Assembly: GCF_000829375.1 (NCBI RefSeq)
Contig: NZ_AP014624.1
Span: 620,001-684,000, forward strand
Source: Chryseobacterium sp. StRB126
Lineage (GTDB): Bacteria > Bacteroidota > Bacteroidia > Flavobacteriales > Weeksellaceae
Length of the DNA stretch: 64,000 nucleotides
Reading direction: 5' to 3'
A model generated the notes under the pieces. The model searched no databases, was not told the origin of the DNA, and saw only the letters and a list, made by a program, of their open reading frames with translations. Below, in pieces: positions 35,932 through 43,899 of the stretch. Numbering within the stretch: the stretch's first letter is position 1; every line of letters starts with the position of its first letter. A program made the translations under genes and the position numbers.

Positions 35932-35990
35932 TAAAATATTTCTTTCGCAGATTTTTCAGATTAAAGGCTTGTGCCAAAGAAGACAAAAAA

Positions 35991-36019
35991 AGAGGCTGCA
36001 CATTTTGCGTAGCCTCTTT
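35991..36019. terminator. Bidirectional terminator between guaC and fabG
   Basis: AAAGAGGCT (35991-35999) and AGCCTCTTT (36011-36019) pair with part of the loop, with A and T runs on the outer sides. It serves the converging guaC and fabG transcripts. Confidence 0.88.
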
Positions 36020-36025
36020 ATATTT

Positions 36026-36769
36026 TTAAGTTAACATTCCTCCGTCAACGTTTAATGTCTGTCCGGTAATGTATGATGCCATTTCACTTCCTAAGAAAAC
36101 GCAGGCATTTGCTACATCAGCAGGTTGTCCTCCTTTTTTCATTGGAATTCCATCTCTCCATTCCTGAACTATTTTTTCATCCAAAATAGCTGTCATTTCT
36201 GTTTCAATAAATCCCGGAGCGATAGCGTTACATCTGATATTTCTGGAACCTAGTTCTAAAGCAACAGATTTTGTAAATCCAATTACACCTGCTTTAGAAG
36301 CTGCATAGTTCGCTTGTCCTGCATGTCCCTGAATTCCTACTACAGAAGTCATATTAATGATAGATCCTGATCTTGCCTTCATCATCGGTTTGATAACCGC
36401 TTTTGTAAGGTTGAAAACTGAATCAAGGTTTACTTTGATTACCTGATCCCAATCTTCTTTAGACATTCTTAATAATAAGTTATCTTTTGTAATCCCAGCA
36501 TTGTTTACCAAAATATCAATTTGCCCAAACTCTGCCATTACTTCCTCTACCAATTTTTGAGCGGCATCATAGTCTGATGCGTCAGACTGGTATCCTTTAA
36601 TTTGGGTTACAGAACTTAAAGCTGCTTCTAATTCTTTAGCTTTGTCTACAGAACCGGCATAAGTAAATGCTACTTTTGCTCCCTGTTGAGCATACATTTC
36701 AGCAATACCCTTCCCGATTCCTCTTGTAGCTCCGGTAATTAGTGCTACCTTTCCTTCTAATAATTTCAT
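36026..36769 (-). CDS. fabG: 3-oxoacyl-[acyl-carrier-protein] reductase
   Basis: The 247-residue short-chain dehydrogenase has the NADPH motif GATRGIGKG (13-21), NNAG near 90, the catalytic Ser/Tyr/Lys set (MTSVVG, YAASK) and the FabG C-terminal ending ITGQTLNVDGGM. It performs the first reduction of the fatty-acid elongation cycle. A single-gene unit is likely, with a candidate promoter about 90 bp upstream. Confidence 0.93.
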   Translation of the reverse strand: MKLLEGKVALITGATRGIGKGIAEMYAQQGAKVAFTYAGSVDKAKELEAALSSVTQIKGYQSDASDYDAAQKLVEEVMAEFGQIDILVNNAGITKDNLLLRMSKEDWDQVIKVNLDSVFNLTKAVIKPMMKARSGSIINMTSVVGIQGHAGQANYAASKAGVIGFTKSVALELGSRNIRCNAIAPGFIETEMTAILDEKIVQEWRDGIPMKKGGQPADVANACVFLGSEMASYITGQTLNVDGGMLT

Positions 36770-36860
36770 ATCTCTTGACGATTATTTTTTTATAACTCTC
36801 TCAGCTAGTGAAAGCTGACTCATTTAGTATCATAATTCTTTTTCAGAATTAAACGGTTTG

Positions 36861-36886
36861 CAAAGATATTATAAATTGTTATTCAA
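36861..36886 (-). promoter_or_regulatory. Candidate promoter of fabG
   Basis: On the minus strand TTG (36886-36884), a 15-base gap, then TATCTTTG (36868-36861), a perfect TAnnTTTG box. Confidence 0.45.
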
Positions 36887-36939
36887 CACATTGAAAACGT
36901 AAAAATACTGAACTTTTTTGTTCAGTTTCTATGATTTAG

Positions 36940-38451
36940 CTATAGTTCTGATGCATCATTTCTAAATCTGGTGAAATAAATTAAGTCTGTTTTTTTGTCT
37001 TTGCTCAGTTTTAATACTTCTTTCATCCAGCTATATTTATCGTAAATAATGTCTGTTAAAGGTTCATTCTGAAAATTTAAGACGCCGTATTTACCTTCTT
37101 TCTTTACAACAATTTCATTTTCAAAGTTTTCAAAGGCAATGATATCTTCATAAGCAAAGGGAACAATTTCCATACCCTTTGCATCCAGAATACCATAAAG
37201 ATTAGCATTATTCATGCAGACAAGAGGTTTTGAATACTCATTCAGAATATTAAAGTATTCAACATCCTGATTCTTCACCTGTTTTACCTCCTTAAGTTCG
37301 ACTGTAGTCTTGTTTGTCACCAAAAATCGATAATAACGATCTTGTCTTCGGATAATCAGATTTTCAGGATAAAACCCGACAATCTGATCGTCTTTATTCA
37401 GAATATTTTTAAGTTCATTATCTAAAAATTTTTCTTCATTTCCTTTTTTAAGATAAATAAAATCCTTTCCCGAGATGGTAAAGTTTTTAATAAAATCATA
37501 CTCCTGAGAAACCACTATATTCCCCTGTAGATCTACAACACCCGATTGATCTGATTTATCACTGTAAACTCTGAAAAAATGATTGGATAACGCGTATAAA
37601 TATTTAAAATTATTGGGATAAAGCTTTTGATCTTTCTTATAAAAAACAGTTGTTTTATTGCTTTTTCTAAGATAAATATATTCTTTATTACCAAAATATT
37701 CGGGAGTGATATCACTGTAGATTTCATCAGCAATGATTTTATCCTCCGCATCAATCAGGCCATATTTTCCTGTGCCTTTATTTTGGGTAATCAGATAAGG
37801 GTAGCCATTTATATCTACCACATTCTTTGAAAACTTATGTAAGGTTTGTCCGTTTTTCCCAATGATCTCGCTCTGATTCTCTTCATTACTAATAAGAGCT
37901 TTTCCATTTTCAAAACTATAATCATCCTTAAATTCCCTATCGCTCAGCTGCTTTCCATTAAAGTCATACAGAAACCATTTTTTATCCTTTAAAATAAAGA
38001 AAGCATCCTTTCCGGCAAAACGAACCTTGTCTGAATCTGGAATAATGAGTTTTCCGCTAAAATCATAAACAGCTTCCTTTCCCTGTCTGGAAGCAATAAT
38101 ACGTTCTTTACTCCACCATGGCGTATTGAAATCCTGATCTTCAAGAGGAAGCAGTTCATTCCCTTTTTCATCAATAATTGCAGATTTTCTTGTGTTTCCT
38201 TCCTCAGAATAAAGAATAAATCTGTTTTTAAAAATGTGAGAAATTCCACCTCTATTCGAAGATTCGAAGGTAATATTTCCCCTAGCATCTACAATGCCCT
38301 GCTTTTTGGAAACAGGATCATAAGCTATTCCAAAACCATCAGAGTATGAACTTACCTCCCTCCCAGTCTTTTTGGAAAGAAGAACCTTAGTGTATTGGTT
38401 AGTTTGCGCTATACAAACTGTAGAACACAATACAAAAATTAGTTTTTTCAA
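36940..38451 (-). CDS. Secreted WG-repeat protein
   Basis: The 503-residue protein has a signal peptide (MKKLIFVLCSTVCIA). It contains several degenerate WG-type repeats, such as KYGLIDAEDKIIADEIYSDI, QSGVVDLQGNIVVSQEYDFI, LYGILDAKGMEIVPFAYEDI and KYGVLNFQNEPLTDIIYDKY. These repeats are widespread in bacterial envelope proteins and their function is unknown. The gene begins 7 bp after rsmI and is the last of a three-gene minus-strand operon. Confidence 0.85.
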   Translation of the reverse strand: MKKLIFVLCSTVCIAQTNQYTKVLLSKKTGREVSSYSDGFGIAYDPVSKKQGIVDARGNITFESSNRGGISHIFKNRFILYSEEGNTRKSAIIDEKGNELLPLEDQDFNTPWWSKERIIASRQGKEAVYDFSGKLIIPDSDKVRFAGKDAFFILKDKKWFLYDFNGKQLSDREFKDDYSFENGKALISNEENQSEIIGKNGQTLHKFSKNVVDINGYPYLITQNKGTGKYGLIDAEDKIIADEIYSDITPEYFGNKEYIYLRKSNKTTVFYKKDQKLYPNNFKYLYALSNHFFRVYSDKSDQSGVVDLQGNIVVSQEYDFIKNFTISGKDFIYLKKGNEEKFLDNELKNILNKDDQIVGFYPENLIIRRQDRYYRFLVTNKTTVELKEVKQVKNQDVEYFNILNEYSKPLVCMNNANLYGILDAKGMEIVPFAYEDIIAFENFENEIVVKKEGKYGVLNFQNEPLTDIIYDKYSWMKEVLKLSKDKKTDLIYFTRFRNDASEL

Positions 38452-38458
38452 TTAAAAA

Positions 38459-39133
38459 TTAAATAGAATTATTGACAATAAGAACAATCTCTCCTTTTAA
38501 AGTTTTACTCTTGGAAAATTCAATTAACTCATTGATTGTTCCGCGTTTGGTTTCTTCGAATTTCTTAGAAATTTCACGGCTTAAACTTGCCTTGGTATTT
38601 TCACCAAAGAATTCCTTGATCTGTTCTAATGTTGTATTAATCTTGTGTGGACTTTCGTACAGTACAATGGTTTTCTTTTCTTCAGCAAGCTGCTTTAACT
38701 TGGTTTGTCTTCCCTTTTTTTGCGGTAAAAATCCAGCAAATAAAAATTCATTGTTCGGAAGCCCCGAAACCACTAAAGCCGGGATTAAAGCTGTTGCCCC
38801 AGGAAGGCAGATCATTTCAATATTATTGTCTGCCCCTGCTTTTGCCAATAAATACCCCGGATCTGAAATTCCTGGGGTTCCTGCATCAGTTATTATTGCG
38901 ATATTCTGACCGTTTTTAAGGTCTGTCATTACTTTCTCCGTTGCCTGATGCTCATTGTGTAAATGATAGGATTTTAAAGGCTTGGAGATTTCAAAATGTT
39001 TTAAAAGTATTCCAGAAGTTCTGGTATCTTCACATAAAATATAATCTACCTCTTTAAGGACATTGATTGCCCTGAAAGTCATATCTTCCAGATTCCCAAC
39101 GGGTGTGGGAACAAAATATAGGATTCCGCTCAA
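38459..39133 (-). CDS. rsmI: 16S rRNA (cytidine1402-2'-O)-methyltransferase
   Basis: The 224-residue protein begins with YFVPTPVGNLEDMTFRA, and CEDTRTSGILLKHF, ITDAGTPGISDPG and CLPGATALIPALVVSGLP are RsmI signature blocks. It methylates the ribose of C1402 in the 16S rRNA decoding centre using S-adenosylmethionine. It starts 2 bp after the stop of the acidic repeat gene, which implies co-transcription. Confidence 0.94.
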   Translation of the reverse strand: MSGILYFVPTPVGNLEDMTFRAINVLKEVDYILCEDTRTSGILLKHFEISKPLKSYHLHNEHQATEKVMTDLKNGQNIAIITDAGTPGISDPGYLLAKAGADNNIEMICLPGATALIPALVVSGLPNNEFLFAGFLPQKKGRQTKLKQLAEEKKTIVLYESPHKINTTLEQIKEFFGENTKASLSREISKKFEETKRGTINELIEFSKSKTLKGEIVLIVNNSI

Positions 39134-39135
39134 AA

Positions 39136-40620
39136 TTATAAGAATTTATTTTCCACCAATATCCAAAGTCGCTGAGCATATTCATCCACTTTACTCCATT
39201 TTCTTTCATAATAAAGATCGCTCAGGTATTCCTTGGCTTCCTCCAATGTTCTGAAATGGTTCAGATGGGCTACTGTTTCATTCAGATCTGCCTGACTTCC
39301 TTCAAACAACATTTTTGAGAAAGCAATTCGGTCATTCAAATCCAATTTAAACTCCGTTTTCGGCTTATCAGCTTCCATAAAGTTGGTAGGAATATTAGAT
39401 TTCAGAATACTTCCGCCATCTTCTTTTACAGATTCTGGCTGGTTTTCTTTTGGAAAATCTCTTTCCAGCGGATCATCATCAAACAGGGACTGAACTGCTT
39501 TCAATCCTTTGATATTGGCTAATTTTATTTTTTTCTCCTGATGATATTCGTCTAAATTTTCAAAACTTTCATCAGAAGGATGTTTTTCTGTCTCTTCGGG
39601 AACAGGTTTGTCTATTTCAACAATTTTTCTTCTGTCATATACTTCAGCAAGAACTTTTTCTTCCTGTTTTTCCTCTTCGAAATGATCATTTTTAATGTCA
39701 TTTACAATATTTTCAACATTCGAAGTTTCAGAGGCCAGTTCTCCCTGTTCTAAAGATATATTAGACGTTACAAATTGTTCTTCATTTTCTTCAATCAGTA
39801 TTTCATCATCCAGCATTTCAGTATCGAAGATACTTGGAATGGTTTCTCTGACTTTATTTTCTTTGGTGTCACTTACTGCTGCAAAATCTACCTCTTTTTT
39901 ATCTTCAGCTTCATCATCAACATCTATTTCATTCAGCTGATTATTAAAGATCGCTTCTTCTTCTGTTACTTCATTCTTAAACATATCTTCATTAATATCT
40001 TCATCTGAATCAGGATGTGCATCCGCAAGAATTTTCTCTTCATCCACAAAGCTTAAAACAGCTCCATTCGCAATAGAATGCTCATTTTCATCAATTTCAT
40101 TCAATTGATTATTAAAAACGGCTTCTTCTTCTGTTGCATCTGTAGAAGCAATGGGAGTCTGACCATTTTCAAGAGCACTTTCTTCATTATTTTCTGCTAC
40201 AAAACTTATGATATTTTCATGGAATTTATTTTCAACAATTTCATTAAGCTGATTATTAAAAGCTTCTTCTTCATCCATTCCACTAATAAAATTATTATTT
40301 TCATGCTCGTCAATTTCATTCAGCTCATTATTAAAAATGGCTTCTTCTTCGGTTACTTCATTTCCTGAATCATGATGATGATCTGCCTCACCTGAAATGA
40401 AAGAAACAGAATGACTGTCTGAGTTCAGGGCAGGTTCTTCTGTTACGAAATATTCGATGTTTTTCTCCAGCAATTTCAAAAAAGAAATCCTGTTCGCAAG
40501 CTCATCCACAAGATCTTGCTTGGAAAGTAATTCGTCTATATTATTTATTTTGTCCAGATTATCAATGATATTCTTAGACTCAAATAAAATCTTTTCCTTT
40601 AAATCTTGGATATTTTGCAT
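39136..40620 (-). CDS. Acidic repeat protein (494 aa), function unknown
   Basis: A soluble, strongly acidic protein with no signal peptide. After a helical N-terminus (MQNIQDLKEKILFESKN) come four imperfect copies of a unit around T-E-E-E-A-x-F-N-N-x-L-N-E-I, roughly between residues 85 and 230. They are separated by variable low-complexity acidic spacers. A predicted disordered part follows, and then a conserved-looking C-terminal helical domain of about 70 residues (DLNDRIAFSKMLFEGSQ ... YYERKW) that probably holds the family identity. It is the first gene of the operon with rsmI. I do not recognise the family beyond a resemblance to uncharacterised flavobacterial proteins. Confidence 0.75.
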   Translation of the reverse strand: MQNIQDLKEKILFESKNIIDNLDKINNIDELLSKQDLVDELANRISFLKLLEKNIEYFVTEEPALNSDSHSVSFISGEADHHHDSGNEVTEEEAIFNNELNEIDEHENNNFISGMDEEEAFNNQLNEIVENKFHENIISFVAENNEESALENGQTPIASTDATEEEAVFNNQLNEIDENEHSIANGAVLSFVDEEKILADAHPDSDEDINEDMFKNEVTEEEAIFNNQLNEIDVDDEAEDKKEVDFAAVSDTKENKVRETIPSIFDTEMLDDEILIEENEEQFVTSNISLEQGELASETSNVENIVNDIKNDHFEEEKQEEKVLAEVYDRRKIVEIDKPVPEETEKHPSDESFENLDEYHQEKKIKLANIKGLKAVQSLFDDDPLERDFPKENQPESVKEDGGSILKSNIPTNFMEADKPKTEFKLDLNDRIAFSKMLFEGSQADLNETVAHLNHFRTLEEAKEYLSDLYYERKWSKVDEYAQRLWILVENKFL

Positions 40621-40644
40621 GATAAGATTCTTATTAAAATTGCT

Positions 40645-40652
40645 TACTTTTG
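40645..40652 (+). promoter_or_regulatory. Candidate -7 box of tdk
   Basis: TACTTTTG fits TAnnTTTG and lies 29 bp before the tdk start, in the divergent gap with the acidic repeat gene. No well-placed TTG was found. Confidence 0.4.
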
Positions 40653-40681
40653 ATGTTGAAAATATACGGCTAATTTAACAA

Positions 40682-41269
40682 ATGTTTTTAGAAAATACAA
40701 TTAATCATTCCAAACAAAGTGGTTGGATGGAAGTGATTTGTGGCTCTATGTTTTCGGGTAAAACCGAGGAGTTGATCCGAAGATTACGTAGAGCAGAAAT
40801 GGCAGGACAGAATGTAGAAATTTTTAAACCGAAACTGGATATCCGGTATTCTGAAGAGGACGTTGTTTCTCATAATCAGAATAAAATCCGCAGTACCGCA
40901 GTAGATAATCCGAATGAGATTCTTCTGCTGGCATCCAATTGTGATGTGGTAGGGATAGATGAAGCTCAGTTTTTTGACGAAAGCATTGTTGAGATAGCCA
41001 ATCAACTGGCCAACAGCGGCGTTCGAGTGGTCATTGCAGGATTAGACATGGATTTTCTGGGACGTCCTTTTGGGCCAATCCCAAATTTAATGGCTACTGC
41101 AGAATATGTAACGAAAGTGCATGCTATTTGCAAGAGAACAGGTAACCTTGCCAACTACTCTATGAGAACCTCACAGGGAGATAATCTGGTAGAGCTGGGT
41201 GAAACTGAAAGCTACGAAGCCGTAAGCCGTCGTGTTTTTATTGATGAAGTACTTTCAAAAAGGAAGTAA
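40682..41269 (+). CDS. tdk: Thymidine kinase (type II)
   Basis: The 195-residue protein phosphorylates thymidine with ATP in salvage. The P-loop GSMFSGKTEEL is at 21-31, the Walker B-like GIDEAQFF near 95, and the C-terminal substrate loop around ELGETESYEAVSRR. The usual zinc site (two CxxC pairs) is degraded: only one Cys remains in AICKRTG. The enzyme may fold without zinc, which seems to occur in other flavobacterial versions. A different start a few codons in is possible, since the family core begins near GWMEVICG. Confidence 0.93.
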   Translation: MFLENTINHSKQSGWMEVICGSMFSGKTEELIRRLRRAEMAGQNVEIFKPKLDIRYSEEDVVSHNQNKIRSTAVDNPNEILLLASNCDVVGIDEAQFFDESIVEIANQLANSGVRVVIAGLDMDFLGRPFGPIPNLMATAEYVTKVHAICKRTGNLANYSMRTSQGDNLVELGETESYEAVSRRVFIDEVLSKRK

Positions 41270-41452
41270 TTAAAAGAGATAAAAGCTCAAAACCATAAAA
41301 TATATTCACTTCATATAATATAAATGAAAAACGAAAAAGCAATATTGTAAAATTTCAAAAGGAGATCTGCTTAAAATAATGAGCTCTTCTACCCTCTTTG
41401 CAATTTTACCTTTTTGCAATTTCGCATTAAAAATAAAGCAGAAAGGGTACCA

Positions 41453-43897
41453 ATGAACTATACCGTACAACAAATTGCAAAGATCACCAATGCCGAGGTT
41501 ATTGGAGACAAGAATTTAGTGGTTAAAAATATAGCCTATGACAGCAGGATTATTTATTCAATTAAGAATACCGCGTTTATTGCTATCAACACTCATAAAA
41601 ACTCTGGCGAAAAGTTCATTGAAGCTGCTATAGACAGGGGGATCAACATTATTATTTCTGAACATCAGTATCCGCAGTTTGAAAACATAACGTGGATTAT
41701 TGTTAAGGATTCTGTAGATTTTCTACAACAATTAGCAAAGTATCATTTCGAAAACTCTCATTTACAATCCATCGGAATCACAGGAAGTAATGGAAAAACC
41801 ATTGTAAAGGAATGGTTGTATCAATGTTTATGGAATGAATTTTCAACGGTAAAAAGTCCAAAGAGCTTTAATTCTCAGATAGGGCTTCCCCTTTCTCTCC
41901 TTCAAATTAACGATTCTCACCAGCTGGGAATTTTTGAAGTAGGGATTTCCCATCCAAATGAAATGGAAAAGCTGGAAAATATTTTCCATCCTCAAATCGG
42001 ATTGTTAACACATATCGGAAATGCTCATGCGGCCAACTTTTCTTCCGAAGAAGAACTGATTGATGAAAAGATTAAACTTTTCAAAGATTCTGAAGTGATC
42101 ATTTATAATGGTGACCATTCTTTGGTAGATCAAAAAATAAAAAATTTATACGCTGATAAAAAATTAATCTCTTACGGGTTCAAAAAAGAAAATCAGGTCT
42201 TCATCAAAAAAAATACAAAGGATGAAAACATCATTGTTGACTATTTTGGTGAAGAAATCAGTTTTCCTGCCCATCAGAGAGACGAATCAACGTTAACCAA
42301 TGCTACAGCGCTTATCACAGTCCTTAAGGTGTTGGAGATCGAAAATAAAAAGATCGTTGAAAAAATCAACCTTTTAAAAGCCGTCGAAATGAGGCTTGAA
42401 GCAATTGAAGGAATTAAGGGCAATATTGTCATCAACGATTCTTTTAACCTAGATCTTGATTCTTTGAAAACTGCCCTTCAATTTTTAAAGGAATATAATA
42501 AACCGAAAAAATCTCTGGTCTTAACAGACATCGTAGGAGTGAATACCAATTCTCAGGAATTGTATGAAGAAGTTTCAGAATTGGTGAATGAGCAACATTT
42601 CGATTCTGTATTTCTGATTGGTGATGAAATTTCAAAGTTTAGTGAATTATTTAATTCTAAAACATATACTTTCATCGATACCAAAGAACTGATCGAAAGC
42701 AAACATCTTTCAGAAATCGAAAATCAGATTATTCTTCTCAAAGGAGCCAGAAAATTTGAAATTGAAAAACTAAAAGATATTCTTGAGCTCAGAAAACATG
42801 ATACAGTTTTAGAGATTAACCTGAATGCTATTCTTCATAACATCAATTATCACAAATCACTGCTCAAGCCAGAAACGAAAATGATGGCTATGGTAAAAGC
42901 CAATGCTTACGGTTTGGGGAGTTATGAAATTTCAGAATTCCTGCAACACCATCACATCGATTATCTGGGTGTAGCATTTGCGGATGAAGGTGTAGAACTT
43001 CGTAAAAAAGGAATCACCACTCCTATTATAATAATGAATCCGGAACAACACAGTTACCAAACCATCATAGAATATAACCTGGAACCTGAAATTTACAGCT
43101 TCAGGGTTTTAGAATTATTCTATGAAGCTGTTCAAAAATCCGGGTATGATAAAAAATATCCAATTCATATTAAACTCGAAACAGGAATGCACCGTCTTGG
43201 GTTTAAAGGTTTTGAGCTGGATCAGTTGAGTGAAACTTTAAGTGAAAAAAATCTTAAAGTTCAGAGTATGTTCAGCCATTTATCTTCTTCGGATGTGCCT
43301 GAGGAAAGGGAATTTACAATGAATCAATTCAAGGTATTTGATAAGAACTCAAACTACCTGATAGAAAAACTAGGTTATGCTCCTCTTCGACATATTTTAA
43401 ATTCTTCTGGAATTACAAGCTATGCGGATCACCAATATGATATGGTAAGAATCGGTATCGGAATGCTTGGAGAATCCCCGGATTCTGAAATTCAGAAACA
43501 ATTACAGTCTGTGGTAAGTTTTAAAACCGTAATTTCACAGATATCAATGGTTGAAAACGGTGAATCTGTTGGATACAGCAGAAGATTTAAAGCAGATCAT
43601 CTTACCAAGATCGCTACCATTCCTGTTGGATATGCAGATGGTATTCCAAGATTGATAGGAAACCAGGTTGGAAGCCTGGGCGTAAATAAAACATTGGCTC
43701 CTATTGTTGGGAATATCTGTATGGATATGATGATGATTAACGTGGAAAATGTTCCGAATGTAAAGGAAGGCGACATGGTAACCGTCTTTAATGCAAAACC
43801 AAGTTTAAAAGAATTTGCAGGCTACTGCAAAACGATAACCTATGAAGTATTAACATCCATTTCGCCACGGGTGAAACGGATTTATATAAAAGATTAA
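41453..43897 (+). CDS. murF-alr: Fused MurF ligase and alanine racemase
   Basis: I chose ATG 41453 (MNYTVQQIAKIT), because the 13 extra residues from 41414 do not resemble the family; this gives 814 residues. The first half is MurF, which adds D-Ala-D-Ala to UDP-MurNAc-tripeptide: ATP loop GSNGKT at 111-116, then NQIIL-type C-terminal blocks. The second half, from about residue 455, is a PLP alanine racemase with the cofactor lysine at 482 (MAMVKANAYGLG). Later blocks include HRLGF and GNICMDMMMINV. One chain thus couples D-alanine supply to its use in peptidoglycan precursor synthesis, an arrangement known in Bacteroidota. The MurF half is divergent. Confidence 0.93.
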   Translation: MNYTVQQIAKITNAEVIGDKNLVVKNIAYDSRIIYSIKNTAFIAINTHKNSGEKFIEAAIDRGINIIISEHQYPQFENITWIIVKDSVDFLQQLAKYHFENSHLQSIGITGSNGKTIVKEWLYQCLWNEFSTVKSPKSFNSQIGLPLSLLQINDSHQLGIFEVGISHPNEMEKLENIFHPQIGLLTHIGNAHAANFSSEEELIDEKIKLFKDSEVIIYNGDHSLVDQKIKNLYADKKLISYGFKKENQVFIKKNTKDENIIVDYFGEEISFPAHQRDESTLTNATALITVLKVLEIENKKIVEKINLLKAVEMRLEAIEGIKGNIVINDSFNLDLDSLKTALQFLKEYNKPKKSLVLTDIVGVNTNSQELYEEVSELVNEQHFDSVFLIGDEISKFSELFNSKTYTFIDTKELIESKHLSEIENQIILLKGARKFEIEKLKDILELRKHDTVLEINLNAILHNINYHKSLLKPETKMMAMVKANAYGLGSYEISEFLQHHHIDYLGVAFADEGVELRKKGITTPIIIMNPEQHSYQTIIEYNLEPEIYSFRVLELFYEAVQKSGYDKKYPIHIKLETGMHRLGFKGFELDQLSETLSEKNLKVQSMFSHLSSSDVPEEREFTMNQFKVFDKNSNYLIEKLGYAPLRHILNSSGITSYADHQYDMVRIGIGMLGESPDSEIQKQLQSVVSFKTVISQISMVENGESVGYSRRFKADHLTKIATIPVGYADGIPRLIGNQVGSLGVNKTLAPIVGNICMDMMMINVENVPNVKEGDMVTVFNAKPSLKEFAGYCKTITYEVLTSISPRVKRIYIKD

Positions 43898-43899
43898 CT

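Noticed and set aside
38472..38909. A 145-codon plus-strand ORF opposite rsmI
   Set aside because: It is antisense to RsmI signature motifs; a shadow.
41414..41452. Earlier start of the MurF-Alr gene
   Set aside because: The 13 extra residues do not resemble MurF N-termini, whereas MNYTVQQIAKIT at 41453 does.
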